From Thermoleophilia bacterium (lineage in GTDB: Bacteria; Actinomycetota; Thermoleophilia; Miltoncostaeales; Miltoncostaeaceae), in contig JANQPH010000039.1 in NCBI GenBank assembly GCA_028285405.1, positions 55,719-119,718 on the forward strand: a DNA stretch of 64,000 nucleotides, in the 5' to 3' direction. Shown here piece by piece: positions 9,159 to 17,663 of the stretch; the first letter of the stretch is position 1; each line of letters opens with the position of its first letter. Made by a program: the position numbers and the translations under genes. The notes under the pieces are model-generated. The model saw only the letters and a program-made list of their open reading frames with translations. It searched no databases and was not told the DNA's origin.

Positions 9159-11957
9159 TCAGGCGGTCGCGCCCGCCAGCGCCGGCCGCTCGGTGCGCTC
9201 CGAGCCGTTGCGCCGACGGCGCTTCGGCCGGGCCCGGCCTCCTGCCTGGGCCGCCAACGCGTCCTCGGTGAAGACCGAGAGGCCCAGGTCGGCCCGGTAC
9301 CCGTGGACCTCGGTGATGTCGAGCTTGTTCATGAACTCGACGATGTCCTCGCTCACGACCTGGCCGGGAACGAGCACCGGGAACCCGGGTGGGTACGGGA
9401 TGATGAACGTGGTCGCGACGAGCTCCCGCCCGGCGGCCATCGCGGCCTCGACCTCGCCACCGAGCCGCAGGTGCTCGCGGTTGGTCGAGTCGTATCCGAG
9501 GAAGTAGGCCGAGCGCATGTCGCCCTCCTTCGTCGCCGGGTTGGGCCGGAACGCCTCGTGGAAGTGGCTGAAGTTCGGGAGCGGCGGCAGGTCGCTCGTC
9601 AGCCGCTCGACGGCCTGCTCGTGGAGCTCGCGCTCGGCGGGGCTCATGTCCTTCAGGTGGCGATCCATCTCGTCGGCCAGCTGCAGCAGCACGTCGACGA
9701 GGTAGGCGACCGCGCTTCGGCCCACTCCGATGTTGGTCAGGAAGAGGACCGAGTTGATCGCGGTCTTGTTCACCTGGATCCCGTGCTCGGCCATGAGGGC
9801 CTCGTTTCGGAACTCGTACCCGTCCATGCCCGTCTTGGCGATGTAGAGGGTGACCCGGGTCGGATCGAGGACGAACTCGTCGTTGGCGAACGCCTCGACG
9901 ATGTCGGCATCGAGCGCGCCGGGGTGATCCTCCCGGTCGTAGCGCGCCGTTCCGGACTCCCGGTGTCCGGCCGGGACCAGATCCTCCGGGTTGAGCACCG
10001 AGAAGTACTCGCGCAGGCGGGGGTGGTTGGCGACGACCTCGCGGATCGTCAGGGCGCTCGCGATCGTGTCGTCGACGAGGCCGTAGCCCTCGAAGTCCAC
10101 CTGCCTGCGCGCCATGTCGAGCGAGGCGAGGATCTGGTAGTTCGGCGAGGTCGACGTGTGGGCCATGTAGGCCTCCATGAACGGCTCCTCGGCGAGGCGC
10201 GCGAAGTCCTCGTCGCGGACGTGGATCATCGAGCCCTGACGGAGGCACGACAGCGACTTGTGGGTCGACTGGGTCGAGTAGACCCGAAGTCTCGCGGTGT
10301 CGGGGTCCGCCACCAGGGGTTGCTCGACCCAGGCCTCGACGTCGTCGGGGTCCAGATCGGCGACCGTCGCGCGGTGCCGCTCGTACCGGGCGCGGTGCTC
10401 GTCGCCGTCGAGGCGCCGGCGCACGGCCTGGGCCGCCTGCATGGCCGTCCGCTGGCGCCAGACCGGATGGAACCGTGCGTACGCGAACCAGGCCTCGTCC
10501 CACAGGAAGCAGATGTCCGGCTTGATCGCGAGCACCTCCTCCATCACGCGCTCGACGTTGTAGACGACGCCGTCGAAGGTGCAGTTGGTGAGCAGGAGCA
10601 TCTTGACCCGATCGAGGCGCCCCTCCTTGCGCAGGGTCAGGAGCGTGCGCTTGATCTCCTCGAGCGGAACGCCGCCGTACATCGAGTACTCCTCGAGCCG
10701 GTAGGCGTCGAGATACACCGGCAGGCCGCCGCCGAGGACCATCCCGTAGTGGTGCGACTTGTGGCAGTTGCGATCGATCAGGACGATGTCGCCCGGCGCC
10801 ACGAGGGTCTGGACCACGATCTTGTTGGCGGTGGACGTCCCGTTCGTGACCCAGAACGTCCGGTCGCTCCCGAACGTCCTGGCGGCGGCCTGCTGCGCGT
10901 CCTTGATCGCGCCCGTCGGCTGCAGGAGGGAGTCGAGGCCGCCTGTGGTCGCCGACGTCTCGGCCATGAAGATGCTCGGCCCGTAGAAGTCGCTCATCTC
11001 GCGGATCCACTTCGAGGTGAACACCGAGTTGCCGCGGCTGATCGGGAGGGCGTGGAAGACCCCCGTGGGCTGCTGGGCGAAGCGCTTCAGCGCGTCGAAG
11101 AACGGTGTGGCGAAGCGGGCCCGCACGCCGTCCAGGATCGCCATGTGCAGCTCGAGGTCGTTGTCGCCCCGGTAGAAGACCCGTCGGAACACGCCGTGCA
11201 TCCCCTCGTCCAGCTCGGCGAGCGGGACGTCGGTGTAGAGGTAGAGATCCAGCTCGGGCCGGATCTCGCCGATCAGCGCACCGAGGGCGGGTCCGCGCTC
11301 GAGCGCGGTGCCGACCTCTCCGTCACGCTCGAGCGTGGCCATGTATTCGTGCACGAACGGCAGCTGCTCGTCGGAGCGAAGCCGGAACGCGTACTGGGTG
11401 ACCACGGCCTGGACGTCGTGGTTGAAGAGGACCGCGATCAGCGCGTCCTCGAAGCTGGGCACGACGAGGACGTCGTAGACGAACTGCTCGTGGCCGCCGC
11501 GCAGGTCGCGGATCTGCTCGGCCAAGCGAGCGGCGTCGTCGTCGGAGTAGTCGCCGACGACGAGGACCGTGAAGCCGATCGACTCCGTTGAGTCGTCGCC
11601 GCCCACGCCGGCGCCGCGGTCACCCGAGTCCGTGAAGGAGGCGTCGTCGGCCTGCTCCACGGCACCTGCGACCTCGTGCGCGAGCCGGCTGACGTCGTGC
11701 TCGGCCAGCAGCTGGCGGAGCGCAAGCACCGCGGCTCGCCCGGGGCGCGCCCAGTACCGCTCCAGATGGGAGAGGGAGTCGAGCTCTCGATCGAGCGTGG
11801 CGATCAGCTCCTCCCGCTCGGCGGCATCGCACTCGCCATAGCTCAGCGCGTTGGCCGCCTGGGTGACCGCGTTCCAGGCGGCGAGGCGCGCGAGGGTGGG
11901 GCTCTCGCGGACCCCGAGGGTCTGCTCGCGGACGCGCTCGGCGAACGATTGGCTCAT
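9159..11957 (-). CDS. Orn/Lys/Arg decarboxylase, long form, 932 aa
   Basis: This PLP-dependent fold-I decarboxylase should convert ornithine, lysine or arginine to the polyamine or diamine. The PLP lysine is in the motif STHK, near residue 566. DEAWFAYARFHP, about 80 residues earlier, is the family's cofactor-binding Asp region. The order is: an unusual N-terminal region of about 150 residues; a response-regulator-like wing domain (FTVLVVGDYSDDD onward); the catalytic domain; and the C-terminal domain (GYRADLGLSVF). At 932 residues it is well over 150 longer than classical inducible enzymes, with the excess at the N-terminus. ATG 11957 has GGAG upstream. Substrate choice is not readable. Confidence 0.88.
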   Translation of the reverse strand: MSQSFAERVREQTLGVRESPTLARLAAWNAVTQAANALSYGECDAAEREELIATLDRELDSLSHLERYWARPGRAAVLALRQLLAEHDVSRLAHEVAGAVEQADDASFTDSGDRGAGVGGDDSTESIGFTVLVVGDYSDDDAARLAEQIRDLRGGHEQFVYDVLVVPSFEDALIAVLFNHDVQAVVTQYAFRLRSDEQLPFVHEYMATLERDGEVGTALERGPALGALIGEIRPELDLYLYTDVPLAELDEGMHGVFRRVFYRGDNDLELHMAILDGVRARFATPFFDALKRFAQQPTGVFHALPISRGNSVFTSKWIREMSDFYGPSIFMAETSATTGGLDSLLQPTGAIKDAQQAAARTFGSDRTFWVTNGTSTANKIVVQTLVAPGDIVLIDRNCHKSHHYGMVLGGGLPVYLDAYRLEEYSMYGGVPLEEIKRTLLTLRKEGRLDRVKMLLLTNCTFDGVVYNVERVMEEVLAIKPDICFLWDEAWFAYARFHPVWRQRTAMQAAQAVRRRLDGDEHRARYERHRATVADLDPDDVEAWVEQPLVADPDTARLRVYSTQSTHKSLSCLRQGSMIHVRDEDFARLAEEPFMEAYMAHTSTSPNYQILASLDMARRQVDFEGYGLVDDTIASALTIREVVANHPRLREYFSVLNPEDLVPAGHRESGTARYDREDHPGALDADIVEAFANDEFVLDPTRVTLYIAKTGMDGYEFRNEALMAEHGIQVNKTAINSVLFLTNIGVGRSAVAYLVDVLLQLADEMDRHLKDMSPAERELHEQAVERLTSDLPPLPNFSHFHEAFRPNPATKEGDMRSAYFLGYDSTNREHLRLGGEVEAAMAAGRELVATTFIIPYPPGFPVLVPGQVVSEDIVEFMNKLDITEVHGYRADLGLSVFTEDALAAQAGGRARPKRRRRNGSERTERPALAGATA

Positions 11958-12021
11958 GACATCTCCGATCTCGAGGCGCCGCGGGCGGCGCGGTGGTCAT
12001 CGAGTCGGACCGTCCTCGTCG

Positions 12022-12075
12022 CCTGGGGGGGCCGACAAGCGCCCCCCAGGGTGGACCTTCACCCAGGGGGGCGCT
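12022..12075 (+). promoter_or_regulatory. three-armed hairpin leader, possible attenuator
   Basis: Three arms lie in a row. A is 12022-12030 (CCTGGGGGG), B is 12042-12050 (CCCCCCAGG), and C is within 12060-12075. B can pair with A over 9 bp. Alternatively, as part of 12038-12053, it pairs with 12060-12075 over 16 positions with a single mismatch and a 6-base loop. The two folds exclude each other, the logic of an attenuator or riboswitch expression platform. The element is 57 bases before the small gene at 12132 and between divergent genes. Confidence 0.45.
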
Positions 12076-12131
12076 ATCGCCGCCACCCGCCTCGTCGCTT
12101 GCATGTCCTCGACACCGACGGGGAGGACCTG

Positions 12132-12329
12132 ATGACGCGCAGATACGAGTTCGTCGTCGACGGGGTGGCGGGCCCGCGAGTTCTGAGCGAGCTGGAGGGC
12201 TTCTCGCCGACGACCGAGGACGGGCAGACGCGCATCGTCGGCGACGTCCGGGACCAGGCCGAGATCGACGGGATCTGCGCCCGGCTCCGGGACGCCGGCT
12301 ACGCGGTCATCGCCATGGGGCCAGCCTGA
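12132..12329 (+). CDS. small conserved-looking protein, 65 aa
   Basis: ATG 12132 is preceded by GGGAGG. The product is a small soluble alpha/beta-like protein: a first strand (YEFVVDG), a short helix, a strand with TRIVGDV, a helix (DQAEIDGICARLRDAG) and a final strand (YAVIAMG). From memory, many actinobacteria carry small proteins of unknown function with this strand-DQA-helix pattern, so I treat it as a member of an uncharacterised family. It is expressed from a region with a strong alternative hairpin (12022-12075). It ends in a hairpin shared with convergent trpB2. Confidence 0.6.
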   Translation: MTRRYEFVVDGVAGPRVLSELEGFSPTTEDGQTRIVGDVRDQAEIDGICARLRDAGYAVIAMGPA

Positions 12330-12357
12330 GCCGGGGCGCTCGCTCCGCGCTCAGGCT
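12323..12357. terminator. hairpin at convergent gene ends
   Basis: AGCCTGAGC and GCTCAGGCT form a 9-bp stem that spans the stop codons of both the 65-residue gene and the convergent trpB2 gene. The long GC-rich loop can pair further. The terminator role is inferred from position. Confidence 0.5.
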
Positions 12358-13718
12358 CCGATGGTCGGAAGCTCGGCCAGCTCGGCGGCCGCCACCTCGA
12401 GCTCGGCCTCCGGCAGCTCGTAGTCGACCATCGTGCCGGCGAGGTAGTCCTCGTAGGCCGACATGTCGAAGTTGCCGTGTCCGCACAGGTTGACCAGGAT
12501 CGTCCGGTCGACCCCCTCCTGCGCTGCCCGCTCGACCTCCTCGCGGACGGCGCGCAGGGCATGGGTCGGCTCGGGCGCGGGGATGATCCCCTCGCTGCGA
12601 GCGAACCGCACGCCTTCGGCGAAGCACTCGCGCTGGTGGTACGCCCTGGCTTCGACCAGCCCGGTGTGGACCATGTGCGAGACGAGCGGCGCCATGCCGT
12701 GGTAGCGGAGTCCCCCCGAGTGGATCCCGGCCGGCACGAATCCGTGCCCCAGGGTGTGCATCGGCAGGAGCGGCGCGAGCTTGGCCGTGTCGCCGAAGTC
12801 GTAGCCGTAGTGCCCCCGGGTCAGGGTCGGGCAGGCGGCGGGCTCGGCGGCGACGAGTCGGATCGAGCGTCCTGCGGCGATGTCGGCCACGAAGGGGAAC
12901 GCGATCCCCGCGAAGTTCGAGCCGCCACCCACACAGCCGACCACCACGTCCGGCTCGGCGTCGGCGGCCGCGAGCTGCGCTTTGGCCTCCTGGCCGATGA
13001 CGGTCTGGTGCAGGAGGACGTGGTTGAGCACGCTTCCGAGTGAGTACTTGGTGTCGTCACGCGTGGCGGCGTCCTCGACCGCCTCGGAGATGGCGATTCC
13101 GAGGCTGCCTGGGGTGTCCGGCATCTGCTCGAGGATCGCCCGGCCGGCGTTCGTGTCGGGCGACGGGCTCGCGACGCACTCGCCGCCCCACGTGGCGATC
13201 ATCGTCTTGCGGTAGGGCTTCGCGTCGAACGACGCGCGCACCATGTAGACCTTGCACTCGAGGCCGAAGAGCTGGCACGAGAGCGCGAGCGAGGAGCCCC
13301 ATTGCCCGGCGCCGGTCTCGGTCGCGATCCGGGTGACGCCCTCCTCGCGGTTGTAGAAGGCCTGCGGGACGGCGGTGTTCGGCTTGTGGCTCCCGGCCGG
13401 GCTGACGCCCTCGTACTTGTAGAAGATCCGGCACGACGTGCCGAGGTCGGCCTCGAGTCGGTGGGCGCGATGCAGCGGCGTCGGCCGCCACAGCCGGTAC
13501 GCGTCGCGGACCTCGTCCGGGATCGGCACCCACCGCTCGGTCGAGACCTCCTGACCGATCAGGGCCATGGGGAAGATCGGCGCCAGCTCGTCGGGTCCGA
13601 TGGGCGCGCCGGTGCCGGGGTTGAGCGGCGGCGGGGGCGGCGAGTCGAGATCGGCGGCGACGTTGTACCAGTGCGTCGGGATCTCGCCCTCTGGCAGGAC
13701 GTAGCGGGTGCTCGGCAT
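12351..13718 (-). CDS. trpB2: tryptophan synthase beta-like protein TrpB2, 455 aa
   Basis: This is a PLP enzyme of the tryptophan synthase beta family. The PLP lysine is Lys112 in AGSHKPNTA, the phosphate-binding loop is VGGGSNFAG, and the C-terminal CGHGNFD is present. The long N-terminus, PTHWYNVAADL and the YKYEGVSPAGSHK region match the TrpB2 type rather than TrpB1. TrpB2 enzymes make tryptophan from indole and serine and are usually not tightly tied to TrpA. There is no trpA neighbour here, consistent with a stand-alone indole-salvage role. A GAGGAGG site precedes the ATG. Confidence 0.9.
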   Translation of the reverse strand: MPSTRYVLPEGEIPTHWYNVAADLDSPPPPPLNPGTGAPIGPDELAPIFPMALIGQEVSTERWVPIPDEVRDAYRLWRPTPLHRAHRLEADLGTSCRIFYKYEGVSPAGSHKPNTAVPQAFYNREEGVTRIATETGAGQWGSSLALSCQLFGLECKVYMVRASFDAKPYRKTMIATWGGECVASPSPDTNAGRAILEQMPDTPGSLGIAISEAVEDAATRDDTKYSLGSVLNHVLLHQTVIGQEAKAQLAAADAEPDVVVGCVGGGSNFAGIAFPFVADIAAGRSIRLVAAEPAACPTLTRGHYGYDFGDTAKLAPLLPMHTLGHGFVPAGIHSGGLRYHGMAPLVSHMVHTGLVEARAYHQRECFAEGVRFARSEGIIPAPEPTHALRAVREEVERAAQEGVDRTILVNLCGHGNFDMSAYEDYLAGTMVDYELPEAELEVAAAELAELPTIGA

Positions 13719-13772
13719 CGCGCGGCCTCCTCGTCGGGGGGCCAGCCTACCTTCGGCGGGGTCGCCCCGTGT

Positions 13773-16019
13773 CTAGGCGGAGCCGGTCGGGTCGGGCTTG
13801 CGCGTCCCCGCGTCGAGCGGGTCCTCGAGGTCCGCGATCGCGTCCGTCGGCGGCTCGATGGTGAGCGGGGGCAGTACCCGGTCCAGCCAGCGCGGCATCC
13901 ACCACATCCGCTTGCCGCCGAGGTACATGATCGCCGGTACGAGCGTCAGGCGCACGATGAAGGCGTCGATCAGGATCGAGATCCCGAGCGCGACACCGAA
14001 CTCCTTGATCACGCGGTCGTCGGCCAGCGTGAACGACAGGAAGACCGCCGCCATGATCAGCGCCGCCGCGACGACCACCCGCCCGACCGCCGCGACACCC
14101 CTCGTGACCGCCTCTCGCGGCGCCACGCCCGAGGCGTACTCCTCGCGGATCCGGCTCATGATGAAGACCTCGTAGTCGGTCGACAGGCCGAAGAGGATCG
14201 CGAAGACGATCGGCGGCAGGTACGACTCGATGGGCCCGGTCTCGTCCAGGCCGAAGATCTCGAGGCCCCAGCCGAACTGGAAGACGGCGATCAGCACCCC
14301 GAAGGACGCGAGCGCCGACAGCAGCATCACGATCGCCGCCTTGACGCCGACGGGGACCGAGCGGAAGGCCGTCATCAGGATCAGGAAGATCACCCCGACC
14401 ACGATGAGCAGGAAGGCGAACAGACGGTCCTGGATCTTCTCGGCGATGTCGTCGAACGCCGCGGTGGTCCCGCCGACGAACGCCGACGCGTCGCGGCCGT
14501 CGATCACCCCCGGGATCACGTCGTCGCGCAGGTTGCTGACCAGGTCGCTGGTCGCCTCGGACTGCGGTGCGGTCGTGGGGACCGCGACGATGATCGCCGT
14601 CGTCTCGGTCTGGTTGACCGTTGGCGGGTTGACCGAGGCGACGCCGTCGGTCTGGCTGATCGCCTCGGCGAGCTGATCCGTCACCTCGGGCACCGCCGAC
14701 TGGTTCACGACGATCTGGAGCGGCCCGTTCACGCCCACGCCGAAGGCGTCGCTGATCTGGTCGTAGGCGGTGCGCTCCGTCTGGCCCTTCGGGAAGGTCC
14801 CCGCGTCCGATGCGCCCAGCTGGACCCTGGCCACCGGGAGCGCGAGCACGAGCAGCAGGATGACCGCGATCGGCGCGACGAAGATCGCACGTCGGGTGAC
14901 GAACCTGCCCCACTTGGCGACGCCCGAGTTCTGCTCGTATCCGCGTGGTCTGGGTCGTCCGAAATACGGGACCCGGAGCGAGTTCACGTGGTGCCCGAAG
15001 AGGCCGAGGAGGCCGGGGAGCAGGGTGTTGGCGGCGACCATCGAGACGACCACCGCGATCACGGCCGAGACACCCATCAGCGTGATGAAGTCGAGCCCGA
15101 AGACGGCGAGCGCGAGCACGGAGACCACGACGGTCGTCGCCGCGAAGACCACCGCCCGACCCGCCGTGGCGGTCGCGATGCCTGCGGCCTCGCGTGGGTC
15201 GTAGCCCGCCTCGAGCGCCTGCTTGTGGCGGGTGATGATGAACAGCGAGTAGTCGATCCCCACGCCGAGGCCGAGCATCGTGGCGAGCGTCGGGGTGATC
15301 GTGTTCAGCGAGACGAGGTCCGCCTCGAGCTGAACCAGCAGCAGCCCGATGCCGACCGACACGAGGGCCGTCGCGATCGGGAGGATCGCGTAGACGACGG
15401 TGCCGAGGACGATGAGCAGGATCAGGATCGCGAACGCGAGACCGATCGCCTCCGACAGCGAGTCGTCGACCTGCAGGTTGTTCGTGATGACCGGGCCGGT
15501 GAAGTTCAGGTCGATCGGCGCGTCACCGAGCGCGCTCTCGGTCCCGTTCTCGAGATCGTCGATCTGGTCGCGGGTGACGTCGAAGGACTGCTTGGAGAAC
15601 TGGACGTTGACGAGCGCGATCTCGCCGGTCTCGTTCAGCAGCCCGCCCTGCTCCTCGTACGGGTTCCCCACGGCGATCACGCCGTCGACCGTCGCCGCGG
15701 CCTCGAGCGACGCGGCGATCGCCTGCTGGTTCTCGGGGCTCTCGAGGGTGCCCTCGCGCGCCTGGTAGACGAGCTGCGCCGGGTTGCCCGAGGCCTCGAC
15801 GAACGTCTCCTCGAGCAGGTCCTGGGCCTCTTGGGATCCCGAGCCCGGGATCTTGAAGTCGTTGACGAGCGTGCCGCCCCAGAAGAAGGCCGAGACGCCG
15901 ACGACGATCGCCACGAGGATCCAGCCGGTGATGACCGCGAACCTGCGGCGCGCGCAGTGGTAGCCGAGCCGCCCCAGGGCCCCCAGCTCACCCGAGCTCG
16001 CCGGCCGTGGCTCCTTCAC
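13773..16019 (-). CDS. MMPL-family (RND superfamily) transporter, 748 aa
   Basis: Two similar halves each have one membrane span, a large extracytoplasmic loop, then a cluster of five spans, the MMPL/RND arrangement. Half one has the conserved GLGVGIDYSLFIITRHK (about residue 240). Half two has the matching FGLSTDYEVFIMSRIREEY. The Asp-Tyr pairs in these helices are the proton-relay residues of the family. Such proteins export lipids or drugs using the proton gradient. The start overlaps the stop of the methyltransferase gene by 4 bases, so the two form an operon. The substrate is unknown. Confidence 0.9.
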   Translation of the reverse strand: MKEPRPASSGELGALGRLGYHCARRRFAVITGWILVAIVVGVSAFFWGGTLVNDFKIPGSGSQEAQDLLEETFVEASGNPAQLVYQAREGTLESPENQQAIAASLEAAATVDGVIAVGNPYEEQGGLLNETGEIALVNVQFSKQSFDVTRDQIDDLENGTESALGDAPIDLNFTGPVITNNLQVDDSLSEAIGLAFAILILLIVLGTVVYAILPIATALVSVGIGLLLVQLEADLVSLNTITPTLATMLGLGVGIDYSLFIITRHKQALEAGYDPREAAGIATATAGRAVVFAATTVVVSVLALAVFGLDFITLMGVSAVIAVVVSMVAANTLLPGLLGLFGHHVNSLRVPYFGRPRPRGYEQNSGVAKWGRFVTRRAIFVAPIAVILLLVLALPVARVQLGASDAGTFPKGQTERTAYDQISDAFGVGVNGPLQIVVNQSAVPEVTDQLAEAISQTDGVASVNPPTVNQTETTAIIVAVPTTAPQSEATSDLVSNLRDDVIPGVIDGRDASAFVGGTTAAFDDIAEKIQDRLFAFLLIVVGVIFLILMTAFRSVPVGVKAAIVMLLSALASFGVLIAVFQFGWGLEIFGLDETGPIESYLPPIVFAILFGLSTDYEVFIMSRIREEYASGVAPREAVTRGVAAVGRVVVAAALIMAAVFLSFTLADDRVIKEFGVALGISILIDAFIVRLTLVPAIMYLGGKRMWWMPRWLDRVLPPLTIEPPTDAIADLEDPLDAGTRKPDPTGSA

Positions 16020-16804
16020 GGCTTTCGCGCCTTCAGGTTGAGCCGCACGTAGTCGAGCGTCACGAGCCCGTCGTCATCGGCGAGCTCGCGTGCGACGGCC
16101 TCGGCGAAGGGATACCGCAGGTCCTCCGGCAGCCGCTCCATGTGGAGTCGGAGCACGATCGCCATCAGGAAGCGCTCGGCGTGACCCCCCAGCGGCAGCA
16201 CTGCGTCGCGCGGCTCCAGGTCCGTGTCGACGTCGACGAAGCCGGCCTGCTCGAGGCGGCGCTTGGTCGTCTCGAGGTCGGCGAAGTACCACTCGCGCTC
16301 GAAGTCGGCGAGGTGGTCGTCGAACGGTGGCCGGTGCGAGACCCGGCGGGTCGTCTCGATCACGCGCGCGATGTTGCCGGCGCCACCGCACTGGGCCACG
16401 AGCAGGCCGCCCGGCCGGAGCGCATCGGAGAGCCGCGAGAACAGCCCCTCGTGATCGAGGATCCAGTGGAAGACGGCGTTCGAGAAGACCACGTCCACCG
16501 GGTCGTCGACGGCGAGCCGGCTGAGGTCGGACCGGTGGAACGTCACCCGCTCGGCAACGTCGCCGAGCTGCTCGGCCGCCTGGTCGAGCATCTGCTGAGA
16601 GGCGTCGACCGCGAGCACGTGGCCGTCGGGGAGCGCGTCGATCAGGAGGCGGGTGACCCGCCCCGCCCCACAACCCGCGTCGAGCACGCGCTCGTCGCCG
16701 GCGAGCTCGGCTCGGGCGACGACGTCCCGTGCCCACTCCACCTGCGGGTCGGAGACCTCGTGATAGGTCTGCGCATCCCATTCTGTCTGGGTGGTCCGAC
16801 CCAC
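16016..16804 (-). CDS. SAM-dependent methyltransferase (trans-aconitate methyltransferase-like), 262 aa
   Basis: The class I SAM-binding motif LDAGCGAGRVT lies near residue 40. Further family motifs follow: AVDASQQMLDQA, and VDVVFSNAVFHWILDH, typical of trans-aconitate methyltransferase relatives. GTG 16804 is preferred because CCGGAGGATCT stands right before it. A GTG at 16849 is also in frame but has no binding site. It is translationally coupled to the MMPL transporter (ATGA). This suggests methylation of, or response to, the transported compound, but the acceptor is not known. Confidence 0.85.
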   Translation of the reverse strand: MGRTTQTEWDAQTYHEVSDPQVEWARDVVARAELAGDERVLDAGCGAGRVTRLLIDALPDGHVLAVDASQQMLDQAAEQLGDVAERVTFHRSDLSRLAVDDPVDVVFSNAVFHWILDHEGLFSRLSDALRPGGLLVAQCGGAGNIARVIETTRRVSHRPPFDDHLADFEREWYFADLETTKRRLEQAGFVDVDTDLEPRDAVLPLGGHAERFLMAIVLRLHMERLPEDLRYPFAEAVARELADDDGLVTLDYVRLNLKARKP

Positions 16805-16892
16805 AGATCCTCCGGGCGCGACGGGCGGACGGAGCCTAGTGGGCGCCACCCCCGATCGCGAACCGTCGCGGCGCCGCCTCCGGACGGCTCGG

Positions 16893-17663
16893 TCAGGGTG
16901 CGGTGACGACGAGCGGCCGGTCGCACGAGGGGTGATCGACGACGACGGCCGGGTGGCCGAACGTCCGCTCGAGCAGCTCCGGCGCGAGCGCCGTCCACGG
17001 CTCGGCGACGGCGAGGAGCCGGCCGTCCGCCATCAGGGCGATCTTGTCGGCGTGCCGGGCGGCCAGGTTCAGGTCGTGGACCACGATGAGGCACGCGACA
17101 CCCTGCGCCGCCCGCTCGGCGAGGACGCGCATGAGGAGCGCCTGGTGGCGCACGTCGAGCGCGGCGGCCGGCTCGTCGAGCAGCAGCACCCGCGAGCGCT
17201 GCGACAGCACCCTGGCGAGCATCACCCGGGCCGACTCTCCTCCCGACAGCGACGGAAACGGCCGGCGGGCGAGGTGGGAGACCTCGGCGCGCTCCATCTC
17301 GTCGGCGACGATCCGTCGGTCCTCCTCGGAGATCTTCGAGAACCGTCCGAGGTGCGGGTGGCGACCCATCTCGACCACCTCCTCGACCGAGTAGCCGAAC
17401 CGGAGCGATGTCTGCTGGGGGAGCACGGCGCGCCCGAGCGCGCGCTCCCGAGGGCCGAGCGCGCGGATCGGGCGCTCGTCGAGCGAGACGGTGCCCTCGT
17501 GCGGCTTCAGGTCGCCCGCCAGCAGCCCGACCAGCGTTGACTTGCCGGCGCCGTTCGGTCCCACGACCGCGATGACCTCCCCCGGCGGGACGGTCAGGTC
17601 CACCCGGTGGACCAGATCGCGCCCGCCCGCTCGGTAGCTCACGCCGCGCGCGACCAGGCCCAT
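16893..17663 (-). CDS. hmuV: heme/iron ABC importer ATP-binding protein
   Basis: This is an ABC ATPase of 256 residues with Walker A GPNGAGKST (about 35-43), signature LSGGESARV (about 139-147), Walker B VLLLDEPAAALD and the H-loop VVHDLN. PQQTSLRFGYSVEEVV is characteristic of the HmuV/BtuD/FepC group that imports heme, cobalamin or siderophores. It is the last gene of a three-gene operon (binding protein, permease, ATPase). The start overlaps the permease stop (TGATG). Heme is favoured over B12 or siderophore by similarity of all three proteins, but this is not proven. Confidence 0.87.
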   Translation of the reverse strand: MGLVARGVSYRAGGRDLVHRVDLTVPPGEVIAVVGPNGAGKSTLVGLLAGDLKPHEGTVSLDERPIRALGPRERALGRAVLPQQTSLRFGYSVEEVVEMGRHPHLGRFSKISEEDRRIVADEMERAEVSHLARRPFPSLSGGESARVMLARVLSQRSRVLLLDEPAAALDVRHQALLMRVLAERAAQGVACLIVVHDLNLAARHADKIALMADGRLLAVAEPWTALAPELLERTFGHPAVVVDHPSCDRPLVVTAP

